DNA of 6,742 bases from Saprospiraceae bacterium (GCA_013361075.1 JABWAJ010000316.1:1-6742), one strand, 5' to 3'; positions 1 through 6,001 are shown, counted from the first letter of the stretch. Numbers and translations are program-made. Notes: a model not told the origin generated them from the letters alone.

Positions 1-359
1 CTGTAGGCAAACCCTGGATAGACAACTCTACGCTCACCCTGCGCCTGAGCCTCGCCGGACACCTGTTCAACAGCGCAGAGGTAAATTTGCGCACCAAAGG
101 GGACCCGGAAGACCTGGAACGCGAAAAAGGCATGAAAAAACTTCAGGCGACGGTTGACATGAGTAGTATTTTTCAGCTGGTGAAAGGCGTAAGTGACGAT
201 CAAATCCCGGCAGTTCTGGCAGATTTCCTCCTGGTTGCACAACCTGCGGGGTTTCTGGAAAGACTGGATACCTACCTGCAAAAAAGCGGCAGCCGGGAAG
301 AGCGCATCCGGATCAGTACTCTGGCGCTAATGTCCCTTCCGGAGTATCAAATGTGTTAA
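1..359 (+). CDS. DUF1800 family protein, C-terminal part (5' end outside window)
   Basis: An open frame enters from the left edge (first full codon at base 3, GTA) and ends at TAA 357-359, giving the last 118 residues of a longer protein. The TTG at 87 is not a real start, because the frame is open and family-like before it: the first residues read VGKPWIDNSTLTLRLSL, the Gly-Lys-x-Trp-Ile-Asp-x-Ser-Thr pattern of the DUF1800 C-terminal region, followed by LFNSAEV. The protein ends in LALMSLPEYQMC, matching the usual 'hundred-percent-at-the-end' LxSxPEYQ/FQ tail of the family. DUF1800 proteins are usually around 450-600 residues and exported; their biochemical role is not established. A DUF1501 gene follows immediately on the same strand, which is the common arrangement in Bacteroidota and Planctomycetes, so the two are probably co-transcribed. 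The family call is firm. Function is unknown. Confidence 0.85.
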   Translation, partial: VGKPWIDNSTLTLRLSLAGHLFNSAEVNLRTKGDPEDLEREKGMKKLQATVDMSSIFQLVKGVSDDQIPAVLADFLLVAQPAGFLERLDTYLQKSGSREERIRISTLALMSLPEYQMC

Positions 360-405
360 CAATCAACCGGGAGTGCTTCAATGGCTCACCGGAAAAATAA
401 AACCT

Positions 406-1608
406 ATGAAAAGGAGAGATTTTTTGAAATCGTCGGCCCTGGCTTCTTCTGCGTTGATGGTGCCTTCTTTCTTAAGCGGATTTCAGTCGAACCGCCTGCT
501 CGGTGGCCAACCCGGGAAAAAATTGGTGGTGGTACAACTTTCCGGTGGCAATGACGGCCTGAACACCATTGTGCCTTACCGCAATGACCTTTATTACCAA
601 AACCGGCCGACACTGGCATTAAAAGACAGCGAAGTATTGCGGGTAAGTGACGACCTTGGCTTCAATCCGGCCCTGCAATCCCTGCGCGAATTATACGACG
701 ACGGCTTCGTCAGCATTTTGAACAATGTGGGATATCCCAATCCTGATCGCTCCCATTTCCGGTCTATGGACATCTGGCATTCTGCCAGCGACAGTACCGA
801 TTACCTGAACACAGGCTGGATCGGACGTTATTTAGATACCCTGTGTGAGGGCTGTGACAAACCCTACCATGCCCTTGAAGTGGATGATGGTTTGAGCCTG
901 GCACTGAAAGGCCACAGCCGAAACGGGTTTGCGGTAAGCGACATTCCGCAACTAAAACGTACCACTGACAGCCAGGTGCTTCAGGCGGTCGGGAAATACG
1001 GAGCTTCAACCCTGCACCACGAAGAAGAAAACGTGGCTTATTTGTACAAAGTTATGGCGGATACCCAGGCTTCTGCTGGCTATCTCCACCAGCAATTGCA
1101 AACCCACCGCTCAAAAGCCAACTACCCGCAGACACCTTTTGGCAAAGACCTGAAGCAGATTGCCGATCTGATGTGTGCCGATTCGGAGGTGCGCATTTAT
1201 TACGTAAGCCTTACAGGATTTGATACGCACGCCAACCAGAAACCTCAGCAGGAGCGCTTGTTGCGCCAATACGCCGATGGGATGAAAGCTTTTGTACAGG
1301 ATCTGAAGAGCAACAACCTGATGCAGGAAACGCTGATCATGACCTTTTCGGAATTCGGAAGGCGGGTAAAGCAAAATGGATCGGGAGGCAGCGACCACGG
1401 CGCAGCCAACAACCTTTTTCTCCTTGGCGGAAGCCTGAAAAAAGCCGGATTTTATAACAATGCGCCGGATTTGAGCCAGCTTGACGACGGGGATTTGAAG
1501 TTTGATACCGACTTTCGGCAAATATACGCCACCGTACTCAGCCGATGGCTGGAGGCCGATGCCGGAGCGATACTCGGGCAGTCGTTTGCACCGTTGGCTT
1601 TTGTTTAG
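406..1608 (+). CDS. DUF1501 family protein, Tat-exported
   Basis: This 400-residue protein belongs to the DUF1501 family, distantly related to the alkaline phosphatase/sulfatase fold; no reaction is established. The ATG at 406 is preferred over an in-frame GTG at 373, because it places a twin-arginine signal at the very N-terminus: MKRRDFLKSSALASSALMVP, with R3-R4 followed by a hydrophobic stretch to about residue 26. Family motifs in order: SGGNDGLNT (46-54) just after strand KKLVVVQL; SHFRSMDIW (116-124); FDTH (272-275); SEFGRR (315-320); and SDHG (329-332). The Asp and His residues in these motifs are the likely metal or active-site positions by analogy with the superfamily. Length is normal for the family and no key block is missing. 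It starts 46 bp after the DUF1800 stop, so the pair is probably one operon. Its stop lies only 15 bp from the stop of the convergent VOC gene. The Tat signal implies folding in the cytoplasm before export, possibly with a bound cofactor. Confidence 0.9.
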   Translation: MKRRDFLKSSALASSALMVPSFLSGFQSNRLLGGQPGKKLVVVQLSGGNDGLNTIVPYRNDLYYQNRPTLALKDSEVLRVSDDLGFNPALQSLRELYDDGFVSILNNVGYPNPDRSHFRSMDIWHSASDSTDYLNTGWIGRYLDTLCEGCDKPYHALEVDDGLSLALKGHSRNGFAVSDIPQLKRTTDSQVLQAVGKYGASTLHHEEENVAYLYKVMADTQASAGYLHQQLQTHRSKANYPQTPFGKDLKQIADLMCADSEVRIYYVSLTGFDTHANQKPQQERLLRQYADGMKAFVQDLKSNNLMQETLIMTFSEFGRRVKQNGSGGSDHGAANNLFLLGGSLKKAGFYNNAPDLSQLDDGDLKFDTDFRQIYATVLSRWLEADAGAILGQSFAPLAFV

Positions 1609-1623
1609 CAGGTGGCAGGCGGC

Positions 1624-2043
1624 TTATTTCGTCGCGCCGTCTTCTCCGTACAGGTCTTGAAAAGGCTGGTCAACAGGCTCCCAAAGCTCAATTTTGTTGC
1701 CTTCCGGATCCAGAATCCAGCCGAACTTGCCGTACTCGAAGGTCTGCATTTCGCCGACAATGGTGACGCCTTCTGCGCGCAAAACTTCCAGCAGGGCTTC
1801 CAGGTTTTCGACGCGGTAATTGAACATAAAATCTTTCTCCGAAGGCTGGAAATAAGTGGTGTCTTCTTTGAAAGGGCTCCATTGAGTAAAGCAGGGAGTT
1901 TCGGGTGCACTGGCCTGGCGCCACTCAAACATGGTTCCATAGTCGTCAACCTGGAACCCTAAGTGCTGTGCATACCAGGCTCTGATTTGGGCAGGGTCCT
2001 GGCATTTGAAAAAAATGCCGCCGATGCCGGTTACTCTTTTCAT
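1624..2043 (-). CDS. VOC family protein (glyoxalase/bleomycin-resistance/dioxygenase fold)
   Basis: A complete 139-residue, single-domain vicinal-oxygen-chelate protein. The N-terminal beta-alpha unit reads TGIGGIFFKCQDPAQIRAWY (5-24) followed by HLGF (27-30). The C-terminal signature GWILDPEGNKIELWEP lies at 108-123, where E119 sits at the usual second-half metal-ligand position. The FKEDTTYF block (58-65) is also characteristic of a small, widespread cytosolic subgroup. The usual first-strand His ligand is not obvious (Gly/Ile there), so metal dependence is uncertain. The substrate cannot be deduced; members include glyoxalases, fosfomycin/bleomycin resistance proteins and many of unknown role, and nothing here points specifically to resistance. 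It lies 19 bp downstream of the cysQ-like gene on the same strand, so it is probably the second gene of that operon. It converges on the DUF1501 gene with a 15 bp gap. Confidence 0.88.
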   Translation of the reverse strand: MKRVTGIGGIFFKCQDPAQIRAWYAQHLGFQVDDYGTMFEWRQASAPETPCFTQWSPFKEDTTYFQPSEKDFMFNYRVENLEALLEVLRAEGVTIVGEMQTFEYGKFGWILDPEGNKIELWEPVDQPFQDLYGEDGATK

Positions 2044-2062
2044 CTTAATCCGTTTTGGTTGG

Positions 2063-2860
2063 TCAACTTAAAATTTCTGGTCCTTCCAGTTTACCATAGG
2101 TGATAAAATCTGGGTTCACCATGACTTCTTTGTTGTAAACTAAAGGTTTTCGGGTATAAAAATCCAAAAGTGCTCCTCCGGCTTCTTCCACAATGATCTG
2201 CGCAGCGCCCGTATCCCATTCGCTGGTTTGGCCAATGCGCGGATAGAGGTGAACCTCGCCGGAAGCAACCAGCAGGAATTTAAGTGCGCTGCCTTTGGGG
2301 ATGATGACCGGGGCATTCAGTTTGGCAAGGTAAGCCTGGGTGGCTTCATTCAGGTGCGAACGCGAACAGGTTACTTTCAGGCCGGGATCTGTCATCCGGA
2401 ACGTCGCTGCGTGAAGCTGCTTCGTATGGCCGTTCCTTTCCAACCAGGCGCCTTCTCCCTTTACCGCCCAGTAGATTTCGTTGACGCAGGGGTCAAAAAC
2501 GACGCCCAATACTGGCCGGCCAGCTTCAATCAAAGCAATATTGACTGCGAATTCTCCATTTTTTTTCAAAAACTCTTTGGTGCCGTCTAAGGGATCCACG
2601 AGCCAGTAGGTATGGTAATGGCGGCGTTCTTCAAAAGGTGCCTGCCGGCTTTCTTCTGCGATGATGGGATGCTTTTCGGGCAATAACGACAAGCCGCTGC
2701 AAATAATATCGTTGGCTGCCCGGTCGGCGATGGTCACCGGCGAATGGTCGTCTTTAAGGGCAACCTGCATGTCATCAACATTGTGGTAAATGCTGAGGAT
2801 GGCCGCGCCTGCACTTCTTGCTATTTCCGTAACAGCTTTTGCAACTTCTACTCGTGTCAT
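2063..2860 (-). CDS. cysQ: 3'(2'),5'-bisphosphate nucleotidase, CysQ type
   Basis: A 265-residue member of the inositol-monophosphatase superfamily. CysQ removes the 3'-phosphate from 3'-phosphoadenosine 5'-phosphate (PAP), giving AMP and phosphate, and so clears the by-product of sulfate activation and sulfotransfer. It needs Mg2+ and is inhibited by Li+ in the family. Visible motifs: DDHSPVTIADRAAND (37-51); EE at 69-70, the first metal ligand region; WLVDPLDGTKEF (86-97) with D89 and D92 as metal ligands; and EWDTGAAQIIVEEAGG (214-229) with D216. The block GSALKFLLVASGEVHLYPR (190-208) favours CysQ over plain inositol monophosphatase, which is the main alternative. Length is normal for the family (about 245-275). 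The ATG at 2858-2860 is the natural start. No sulfate-assimilation gene is in the window; the downstream partner is the VOC gene, 19 bp away. An A8 run covers codons 99-101. Confidence 0.92.
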   Translation of the reverse strand: MTRVEVAKAVTEIARSAGAAILSIYHNVDDMQVALKDDHSPVTIADRAANDIICSGLSLLPEKHPIIAEESRQAPFEERRHYHTYWLVDPLDGTKEFLKKNGEFAVNIALIEAGRPVLGVVFDPCVNEIYWAVKGEGAWLERNGHTKQLHAATFRMTDPGLKVTCSRSHLNEATQAYLAKLNAPVIIPKGSALKFLLVASGEVHLYPRIGQTSEWDTGAAQIIVEEAGGALLDFYTRKPLVYNKEVMVNPDFITYGKLEGPEILS

Positions 2861-3036
2861 GCGATCATGGGTTGACGAATTGAGGATTGGGCGTTTGTAA
2901 GCATTTGTTTAAATCCAGGAATTTTGAACAAGTGCTAAGTCCTGCAAACTTACGAAACCATTCATGCGGATGAAAATAAACGGCCTTGAAGGAATGAAAA
3001 ATACGACTAACGCTGTTAAGGCCTAAAAACACCATC
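2861..3036. other. Divergent intergenic region between cysQ and the GNAT gene
   Basis: A 176 bp gap between head-to-head genes, expected to hold promoters for both directions. The leftward -7 candidate is at 2945-2952. For the rightward GNAT gene the best I can find is TTTG at 2894-2897, a 21 bp spacer, then GAATTTTG at 2919-2926, which matches TAnnTTTG with one mismatch; it is weak. No tRNA, riboswitch-like fold, repeat or convincing small ORF was seen. A reverse-strand frame crossing this gap has no recognisable protein signature. Confidence 0.5.
2945..2952 (-). promoter_or_regulatory. Possible Bacteroidota -7 promoter element for the cysQ-VOC pair
   Basis: Read on the - strand this is TAAGTTTG, an exact match to the TAnnTTTG -7 consensus of the Bacteroidota primary sigma factor. 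It lies about 85 bp upstream of the cysQ start codon, inside the divergent intergenic gap. I do not find a good TTG/TTTG -33 element at the expected 19-21 bp further upstream (the region is GAAAA/TTTTC-like), so this is only half a promoter and could be chance. Confidence 0.25.
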
Positions 3037-3546
3037 ATGAAAATTAACGGTGAAGGATTCCAGATACGATCCTGGACGCTTGAAGACGTTCCCAGCCTTG
3101 CCCGGTACGCCAACAACGCAAAAGTTTCAGCCAATTTGCGCGACGGCTTTCCTTACCCTTATTCGGAAACAGATGCCGAAAGTTTTATTTCAGCCCAATT
3201 AGACGCGCCCTGGAACTTTACAATAGCTGTTAACGGGGCTGCTTCGGGAGGAATAGGGCTTGTCGTTGGTGCTGATGTTCATCGCTTTACCGCAGAAATT
3301 GGCTACTGGCTCGCCGAGCCCTGCTGGGGCAAAGGCATCACGTCCAAAGCAGTGCAGGCATTAACAGATTATGCCTTTCAACACTCCGATCTGGTTCGTA
3401 TTTATGCCACCGTTTTCGAGACCAATCGGGCTTCTATGCGCGTTTTGGAAAAAAATGGATTCCTGCTCGAAGGCATTCTCCGAAAAAATGTGATCAAAAA
3501 TGGAGTTACGATGAACAGCTACCTGTATGCCAAAATCAAAGCATAA
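3037..3546 (+). CDS. GNAT family N-acetyltransferase, RimJ/RimL-like
   Basis: A 169-residue single-domain acetyltransferase that would move an acetyl group from acetyl-CoA to an amine. The opening IRSWTLEDVPSLARYANNAK (10-29) is the typical RimJ/RimL-group start. IGYWLAEPCWGKGITSKAVQ (88-107) contains beta4 and the pyrophosphate-binding loop, here W97-G98-K99-G100, corresponding to the Q/R-x-x-G-x-G/A motif. The late block VFETNRASMRVLEKNGFLLE (126-145) is the conserved N-x-x-S-x-x-V-L-E-K-x-G-F motif. The closing NSYLYAKIK fits the usual end. Members acetylate ribosomal-protein N-termini, amino-acid or antibiotic amines and other substrates; the sequence does not say which, so no symbol is assigned. 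The start ATG at 3037 fits the domain boundary. The gene stands alone, divergent from cysQ, and its stop is 9 bp from that of the convergent nucleotidase gene. Confidence 0.92.
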   Translation: MKINGEGFQIRSWTLEDVPSLARYANNAKVSANLRDGFPYPYSETDAESFISAQLDAPWNFTIAVNGAASGGIGLVVGADVHRFTAEIGYWLAEPCWGKGITSKAVQALTDYAFQHSDLVRIYATVFETNRASMRVLEKNGFLLEGILRKNVIKNGVTMNSYLYAKIKA

Positions 3547-3555
3547 AAACAAACC

Positions 3556-5097
3556 CTATTGACCAGACTGTGCCATGTGGTACATCACAATATCCCGTAC
3601 ATCGTTTTTCAGGGTACCCCCCTTTATTGCAAACGCTGGCACTTCCTGAAAGGGGTAGTTTTTCAGCATGCCTAAATTATTTTCGTTGCCTTCGGCCAAA
3701 AATTTAGGCATAACAACGCTGTAGCGCCGATCGCTGCGCAGGATTTCGCCGTTGATTTGCCACTGATCGCCCCGGTCTTGTATTTGTGCGGTTTGAAAAT
3801 AACCACCTTCGCCCCGGTTTTTCATCAGGCCGATATCAAGTACTTGTTTCAACACATCGCCGGGCAAGTCTACTTTTACAATGCTTCCGGCAAATGGAAA
3901 GGTGCGCAGCACATCGTATTCTGTAATATCCCCGGAGAGGTTGTCGTCAACGCGCATGGATCCACTGTTGAGCACATACGCATCGGCACCGGGCCAGGCC
4001 GTTGCAAACGCTTCAGCAGCCAGTTTGCCGTAATTGGTCGGGCGGGTACGAATGGCTGTTTCTGTACATTCCAAAGGTGTTTCAGCATGCATGAGTACAC
4101 GGGTTGGGGTATAGCCCATATTCGCCATGGATTTATTGGCGTAAGCCTGCCACTTGTCAACTACTGCTTTGGTGGCGGCATCTTCTTCAATGCGATCGTC
4201 TATGGTTTTGAGAGAAGAGCGCAAAGTTGATGTTTTGCTTCCGGGATTAAAAGTGATGCGATGGATATAGACCGTTTTGGCGTTGGCATCTGCTTTTGTG
4301 ATCACGGTGCTTTCGACAAAGCGACTCATGTTATTGTGGTCGTGCCCCCCCATAAACAGCAGCACTCCCGGGGCGGCAGCGGCTAATTTTTCATCGTCTT
4401 CTATGTTCAAATGGGTCAGGGCAACTACGACGTCTACCTGAGGGCGCAATTTCTGCAGGGTAGCCTGAAATGTTTCGAAAACCGGGAGGTAATGTACAAA
4501 GTCCTGTTTTGCGAAAGGCAACAGTACTCCAATGATACCAATCCGGAAAACATCGCCCTTCAAGTTTGAAAATTCACGGATGACGTATTCCGGCACAGGT
4601 TGTTCTTTGCCATCCCGGAGCTGCATGAATGGCCCCTTCTGGCCGTTTTTGACTTCCTGTACGTTGCAGCAGGTGTAGATAAACTGACTTGCATCCATGC
4701 GTTTCTTCAGCAGGAGCGGATCTTTATTGTCGAATTCGTGGTTGCCGAATGTGACATAATCCAGGCCGGCAGCATTCAGCGTCTCTACCATTTGCAACCC
4801 GGCGATGCGGTCGCCGTTTTCCATTTTTAAGCTGCCAATGAAGGAAGGGCTTAAAAAATCACCCGATAAAATAGCTATCGTATTGGGGTTTTCGCGTTCC
4901 AGCTCTTTCACTACGGTTGCTACCCGGGCTAATCCACCTGCTTTCCCGCCTTCTAAGGGCGCAATTTCATAAACGTCATTGAGTTGCAGAAAGGTCACTT
5001 CAATGGGCATTCTCGTCAGGAATCCCTGTTGAGGCGTTTGGCAAGCACTAAAGAGCAGGACAAAAAGCAAAATATAAAAACCCGTATTCCGTTGCAT
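3556..5097 (-). CDS. 5'-nucleotidase/2',3'-cyclic phosphodiesterase-family lipoprotein (UshA-like)
   Basis: A 513-residue exported metallophosphoesterase. The N-terminus is a lipoprotein signal: a short charged start, hydrophobic residues 7-16 and lipobox FSAC with acylated Cys at 19. The residues after it (QTPQQ) lack the acidic stretch linked to surface export in Bacteroidota, so a periplasm-facing anchor is likely. The metallophosphatase domain covers about 33-260: LNDVYE (39-44), SGDF (78-81), GNHEFD (118-123) with the catalytic Asn-His pair N119-H120, THL (228-230) and GGHDH (250-254). Motif I has D41-V-Y43 where UshA has Asp-x-His. The 5'-nucleotidase C-terminal substrate domain covers about 345-480, including NYGKLAAEAF (355-364), LNSGSMR (376-382), FPFAGSIVKVDLPG (400-413) and GGYF (431-434). 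Such enzymes dephosphorylate extracytoplasmic nucleotides or related phosphoesters for salvage; the exact substrate is not visible. It is a single gene, convergent with GNAT and divergent from the anti-sigma gene. Confidence 0.9.
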   Translation of the reverse strand: MQRNTGFYILLFVLLFSACQTPQQGFLTRMPIEVTFLQLNDVYEIAPLEGGKAGGLARVATVVKELERENPNTIAILSGDFLSPSFIGSLKMENGDRIAGLQMVETLNAAGLDYVTFGNHEFDNKDPLLLKKRMDASQFIYTCCNVQEVKNGQKGPFMQLRDGKEQPVPEYVIREFSNLKGDVFRIGIIGVLLPFAKQDFVHYLPVFETFQATLQKLRPQVDVVVALTHLNIEDDEKLAAAAPGVLLFMGGHDHNNMSRFVESTVITKADANAKTVYIHRITFNPGSKTSTLRSSLKTIDDRIEEDAATKAVVDKWQAYANKSMANMGYTPTRVLMHAETPLECTETAIRTRPTNYGKLAAEAFATAWPGADAYVLNSGSMRVDDNLSGDITEYDVLRTFPFAGSIVKVDLPGDVLKQVLDIGLMKNRGEGGYFQTAQIQDRGDQWQINGEILRSDRRYSVVMPKFLAEGNENNLGMLKNYPFQEVPAFAIKGGTLKNDVRDIVMYHMAQSGQ

Positions 5098-5269
5098 AGT
5101 GATAAAGCTTTATGCGACTAAGATACAAAAGCATCTGAAGAATCCGTTGGGTTTCTTATCCAAACCAACTTTTATGAACATTAGCACAGCATTTTTGTTA
5201 AACTCTTCAATTTCCTTCGGCGCCAGGCACCATACAGGGAGTATTATCTAATCAGACCGTATTCTTGAT
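5098..5269. other. Divergent intergenic region between nucleotidase and anti-sigma genes
   Basis: A 172 bp AT-richer gap between head-to-head genes. It contains a perfect 12 bp palindrome, ATAAAGCTTTAT, at 5102-5113, beginning 5 bp from the nucleotidase start codon. The best leftward -7-like string is TGCTTTTG (5133-5126 on the - strand), one mismatch from TAnnTTTG, with no well-placed -33. On the + strand a TTTTTG at 5192-5197 has no TAnnTTTG at the right distance. No confident promoter, RNA or small ORF can be called. No sigma-factor coding sequence is hidden in it. Confidence 0.45.
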
Positions 5270-5995
5270 ATGGACAAAGAACATTTTTTAAAGTCAGGAT
5301 TGCTGGAACAGTATGTGCTTGGACTTACAACCCCGGAAGAAACGGCAACGGTAGAACATTATATCCAGACCTTCCCGGATATCCGCGAAAAAGTAACTGC
5401 CCTGAAAAAGGAAATTGATGAATACACCCGTCAATCACTTCCTAATATTCCGCCTGCAGTCATTCATCAACCCATAGCTTCCGTCCGGCTTCCTGCCTGG
5501 GCAATCTGGGCCGGAGCGGCCTTGATTGCAACCTGCGTTTTTTTTGCCAGCGAATGGTACAAAGCAGACGCCCGGATTATGGCAAACGAACAAGCCCTGC
5601 AAGATTGTCAGGCTGAACATGCCATTTGTGTGCAAACCGCACAAATGCTTGCTTTTCTGGAACACGAAGATACGCGACCGGTGTACCTGAATGGCACCCC
5701 GCTGCTGCCTGAAGCAAAAGCATTGGTGTACTGGAACCACACTGCAAAAAGCGCCTATTTCAACCCCATCCGTTTGCCGGAAGCACCTGCCGGGCACCAA
5801 TACCAGATTTGGGCAGATGTTGAAGGCATTATGATCAATATGGGCCTGATTGAACCCGACAAGCTACACCTCCAGGCGTTGCGCTACATTCCAGAGGCCG
5901 AAAGCCTCAACATTACAATCGAACCGAAAGGCGGTAGTGACCACCCTACGGTTTCTCAATTGTGCCTTAACGGCGATTTTTTGGCGGCTAAATAA
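5270..5995 (+). CDS. Membrane-anchored anti-sigma factor with RskA-type C-terminal domain
   Basis: A 241-residue single-pass membrane protein expected to hold an ECF sigma factor inactive at the inner membrane. The cytoplasmic N-terminal domain (about 8-58) contains LLEQYVLGLTTPEE (11-24), the typical Bacteroidota anti-sigma opening; it has no HxxxCxxC zinc motif, so it is the zinc-less type. A transmembrane helix spans about 75-94. It is followed by a short linker helix (about 97-132) with C113 and C120, then DTRPVYLNGT (134-143). The RskA domain (about 130-240) shows VYWNHTAKSAYF (153-164), LPEAPAGHQYQIWAD (169-183) and the signature ITIEPKGGSDHPT (215-227). ATG 5270 places the family motif at the expected distance. 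Such genes normally follow their ECF sigma gene, but here the upstream neighbour is a divergent nucleotidase, so the partner must be elsewhere. A T8 run at 5538-5545 lies in the codons of the membrane helix. The stop is 6 bp from that of the convergent gene. Confidence 0.85.
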   Translation: MDKEHFLKSGLLEQYVLGLTTPEETATVEHYIQTFPDIREKVTALKKEIDEYTRQSLPNIPPAVIHQPIASVRLPAWAIWAGAALIATCVFFASEWYKADARIMANEQALQDCQAEHAICVQTAQMLAFLEHEDTRPVYLNGTPLLPEAKALVYWNHTAKSAYFNPIRLPEAPAGHQYQIWADVEGIMINMGLIEPDKLHLQALRYIPEAESLNITIEPKGGSDHPTVSQLCLNGDFLAAK

Positions 5996-6001
5996 ACGCC
6001 C

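Noticed and set aside
188..653. Near-identical 11-base strings (GTAAGTGACGA) near 189 and 643
   Set aside because: Both encode Val-Ser-Asp-Asp in unrelated proteins; this is chance codon agreement, not a repeat.
1111..1521. 136-codon reverse-strand open frame inside the DUF1501 gene
   Set aside because: It lies wholly antisense to a gene with clear family motifs, and its translation shows no recognisable domain.
1605..1949. 114-codon - strand frame overlapping the VOC gene in another frame
   Set aside because: It shares the strand but not the frame of the VOC gene, and has low-complexity Ser/Lys/Pro-rich content with no motif.
1612..1962. 116-codon + strand open frame opposite the VOC gene
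   Set aside because: It is an antisense shadow of a clear VOC protein; the translation shows no family pattern.
2894..2926. TTTG-N21-GAATTTTG as a promoter for the GNAT gene
   Set aside because: One mismatch in the -7 element and no supporting feature; too weak to list as its own site, so it is only mentioned in the intergenic entry.
2865..3134. 89-codon - strand frame across the cysQ-GNAT gap
   Set aside because: It overlaps the 5' end of the GNAT gene on the opposite strand and would fill the only promoter space; no domain is recognisable.
3757..4230. 157-codon + strand frame inside the nucleotidase gene
   Set aside because: It is antisense to the C-terminal domain of the nucleotidase; the composition is shadow-like with no motif.
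5260..5267. TATTCTTG as a -7 element for the anti-sigma gene
   Set aside because: It ends two bases before the start codon, so transcription would begin inside the gene; it also has one mismatch.
5435..5800. 121-codon - strand frame inside the anti-sigma gene
   Set aside because: It is antisense to a supported gene; Cys/Gly/Arg-rich translation without a family signature.
5983..6000. Possible hairpin GGCG...CGCC at the end of the anti-sigma gene
   Set aside because: The stem is only 4 bp with a 10-base loop, and the bases after it (CTCAGGTTTTC) are not a proper T run, so it is not a convincing terminator.
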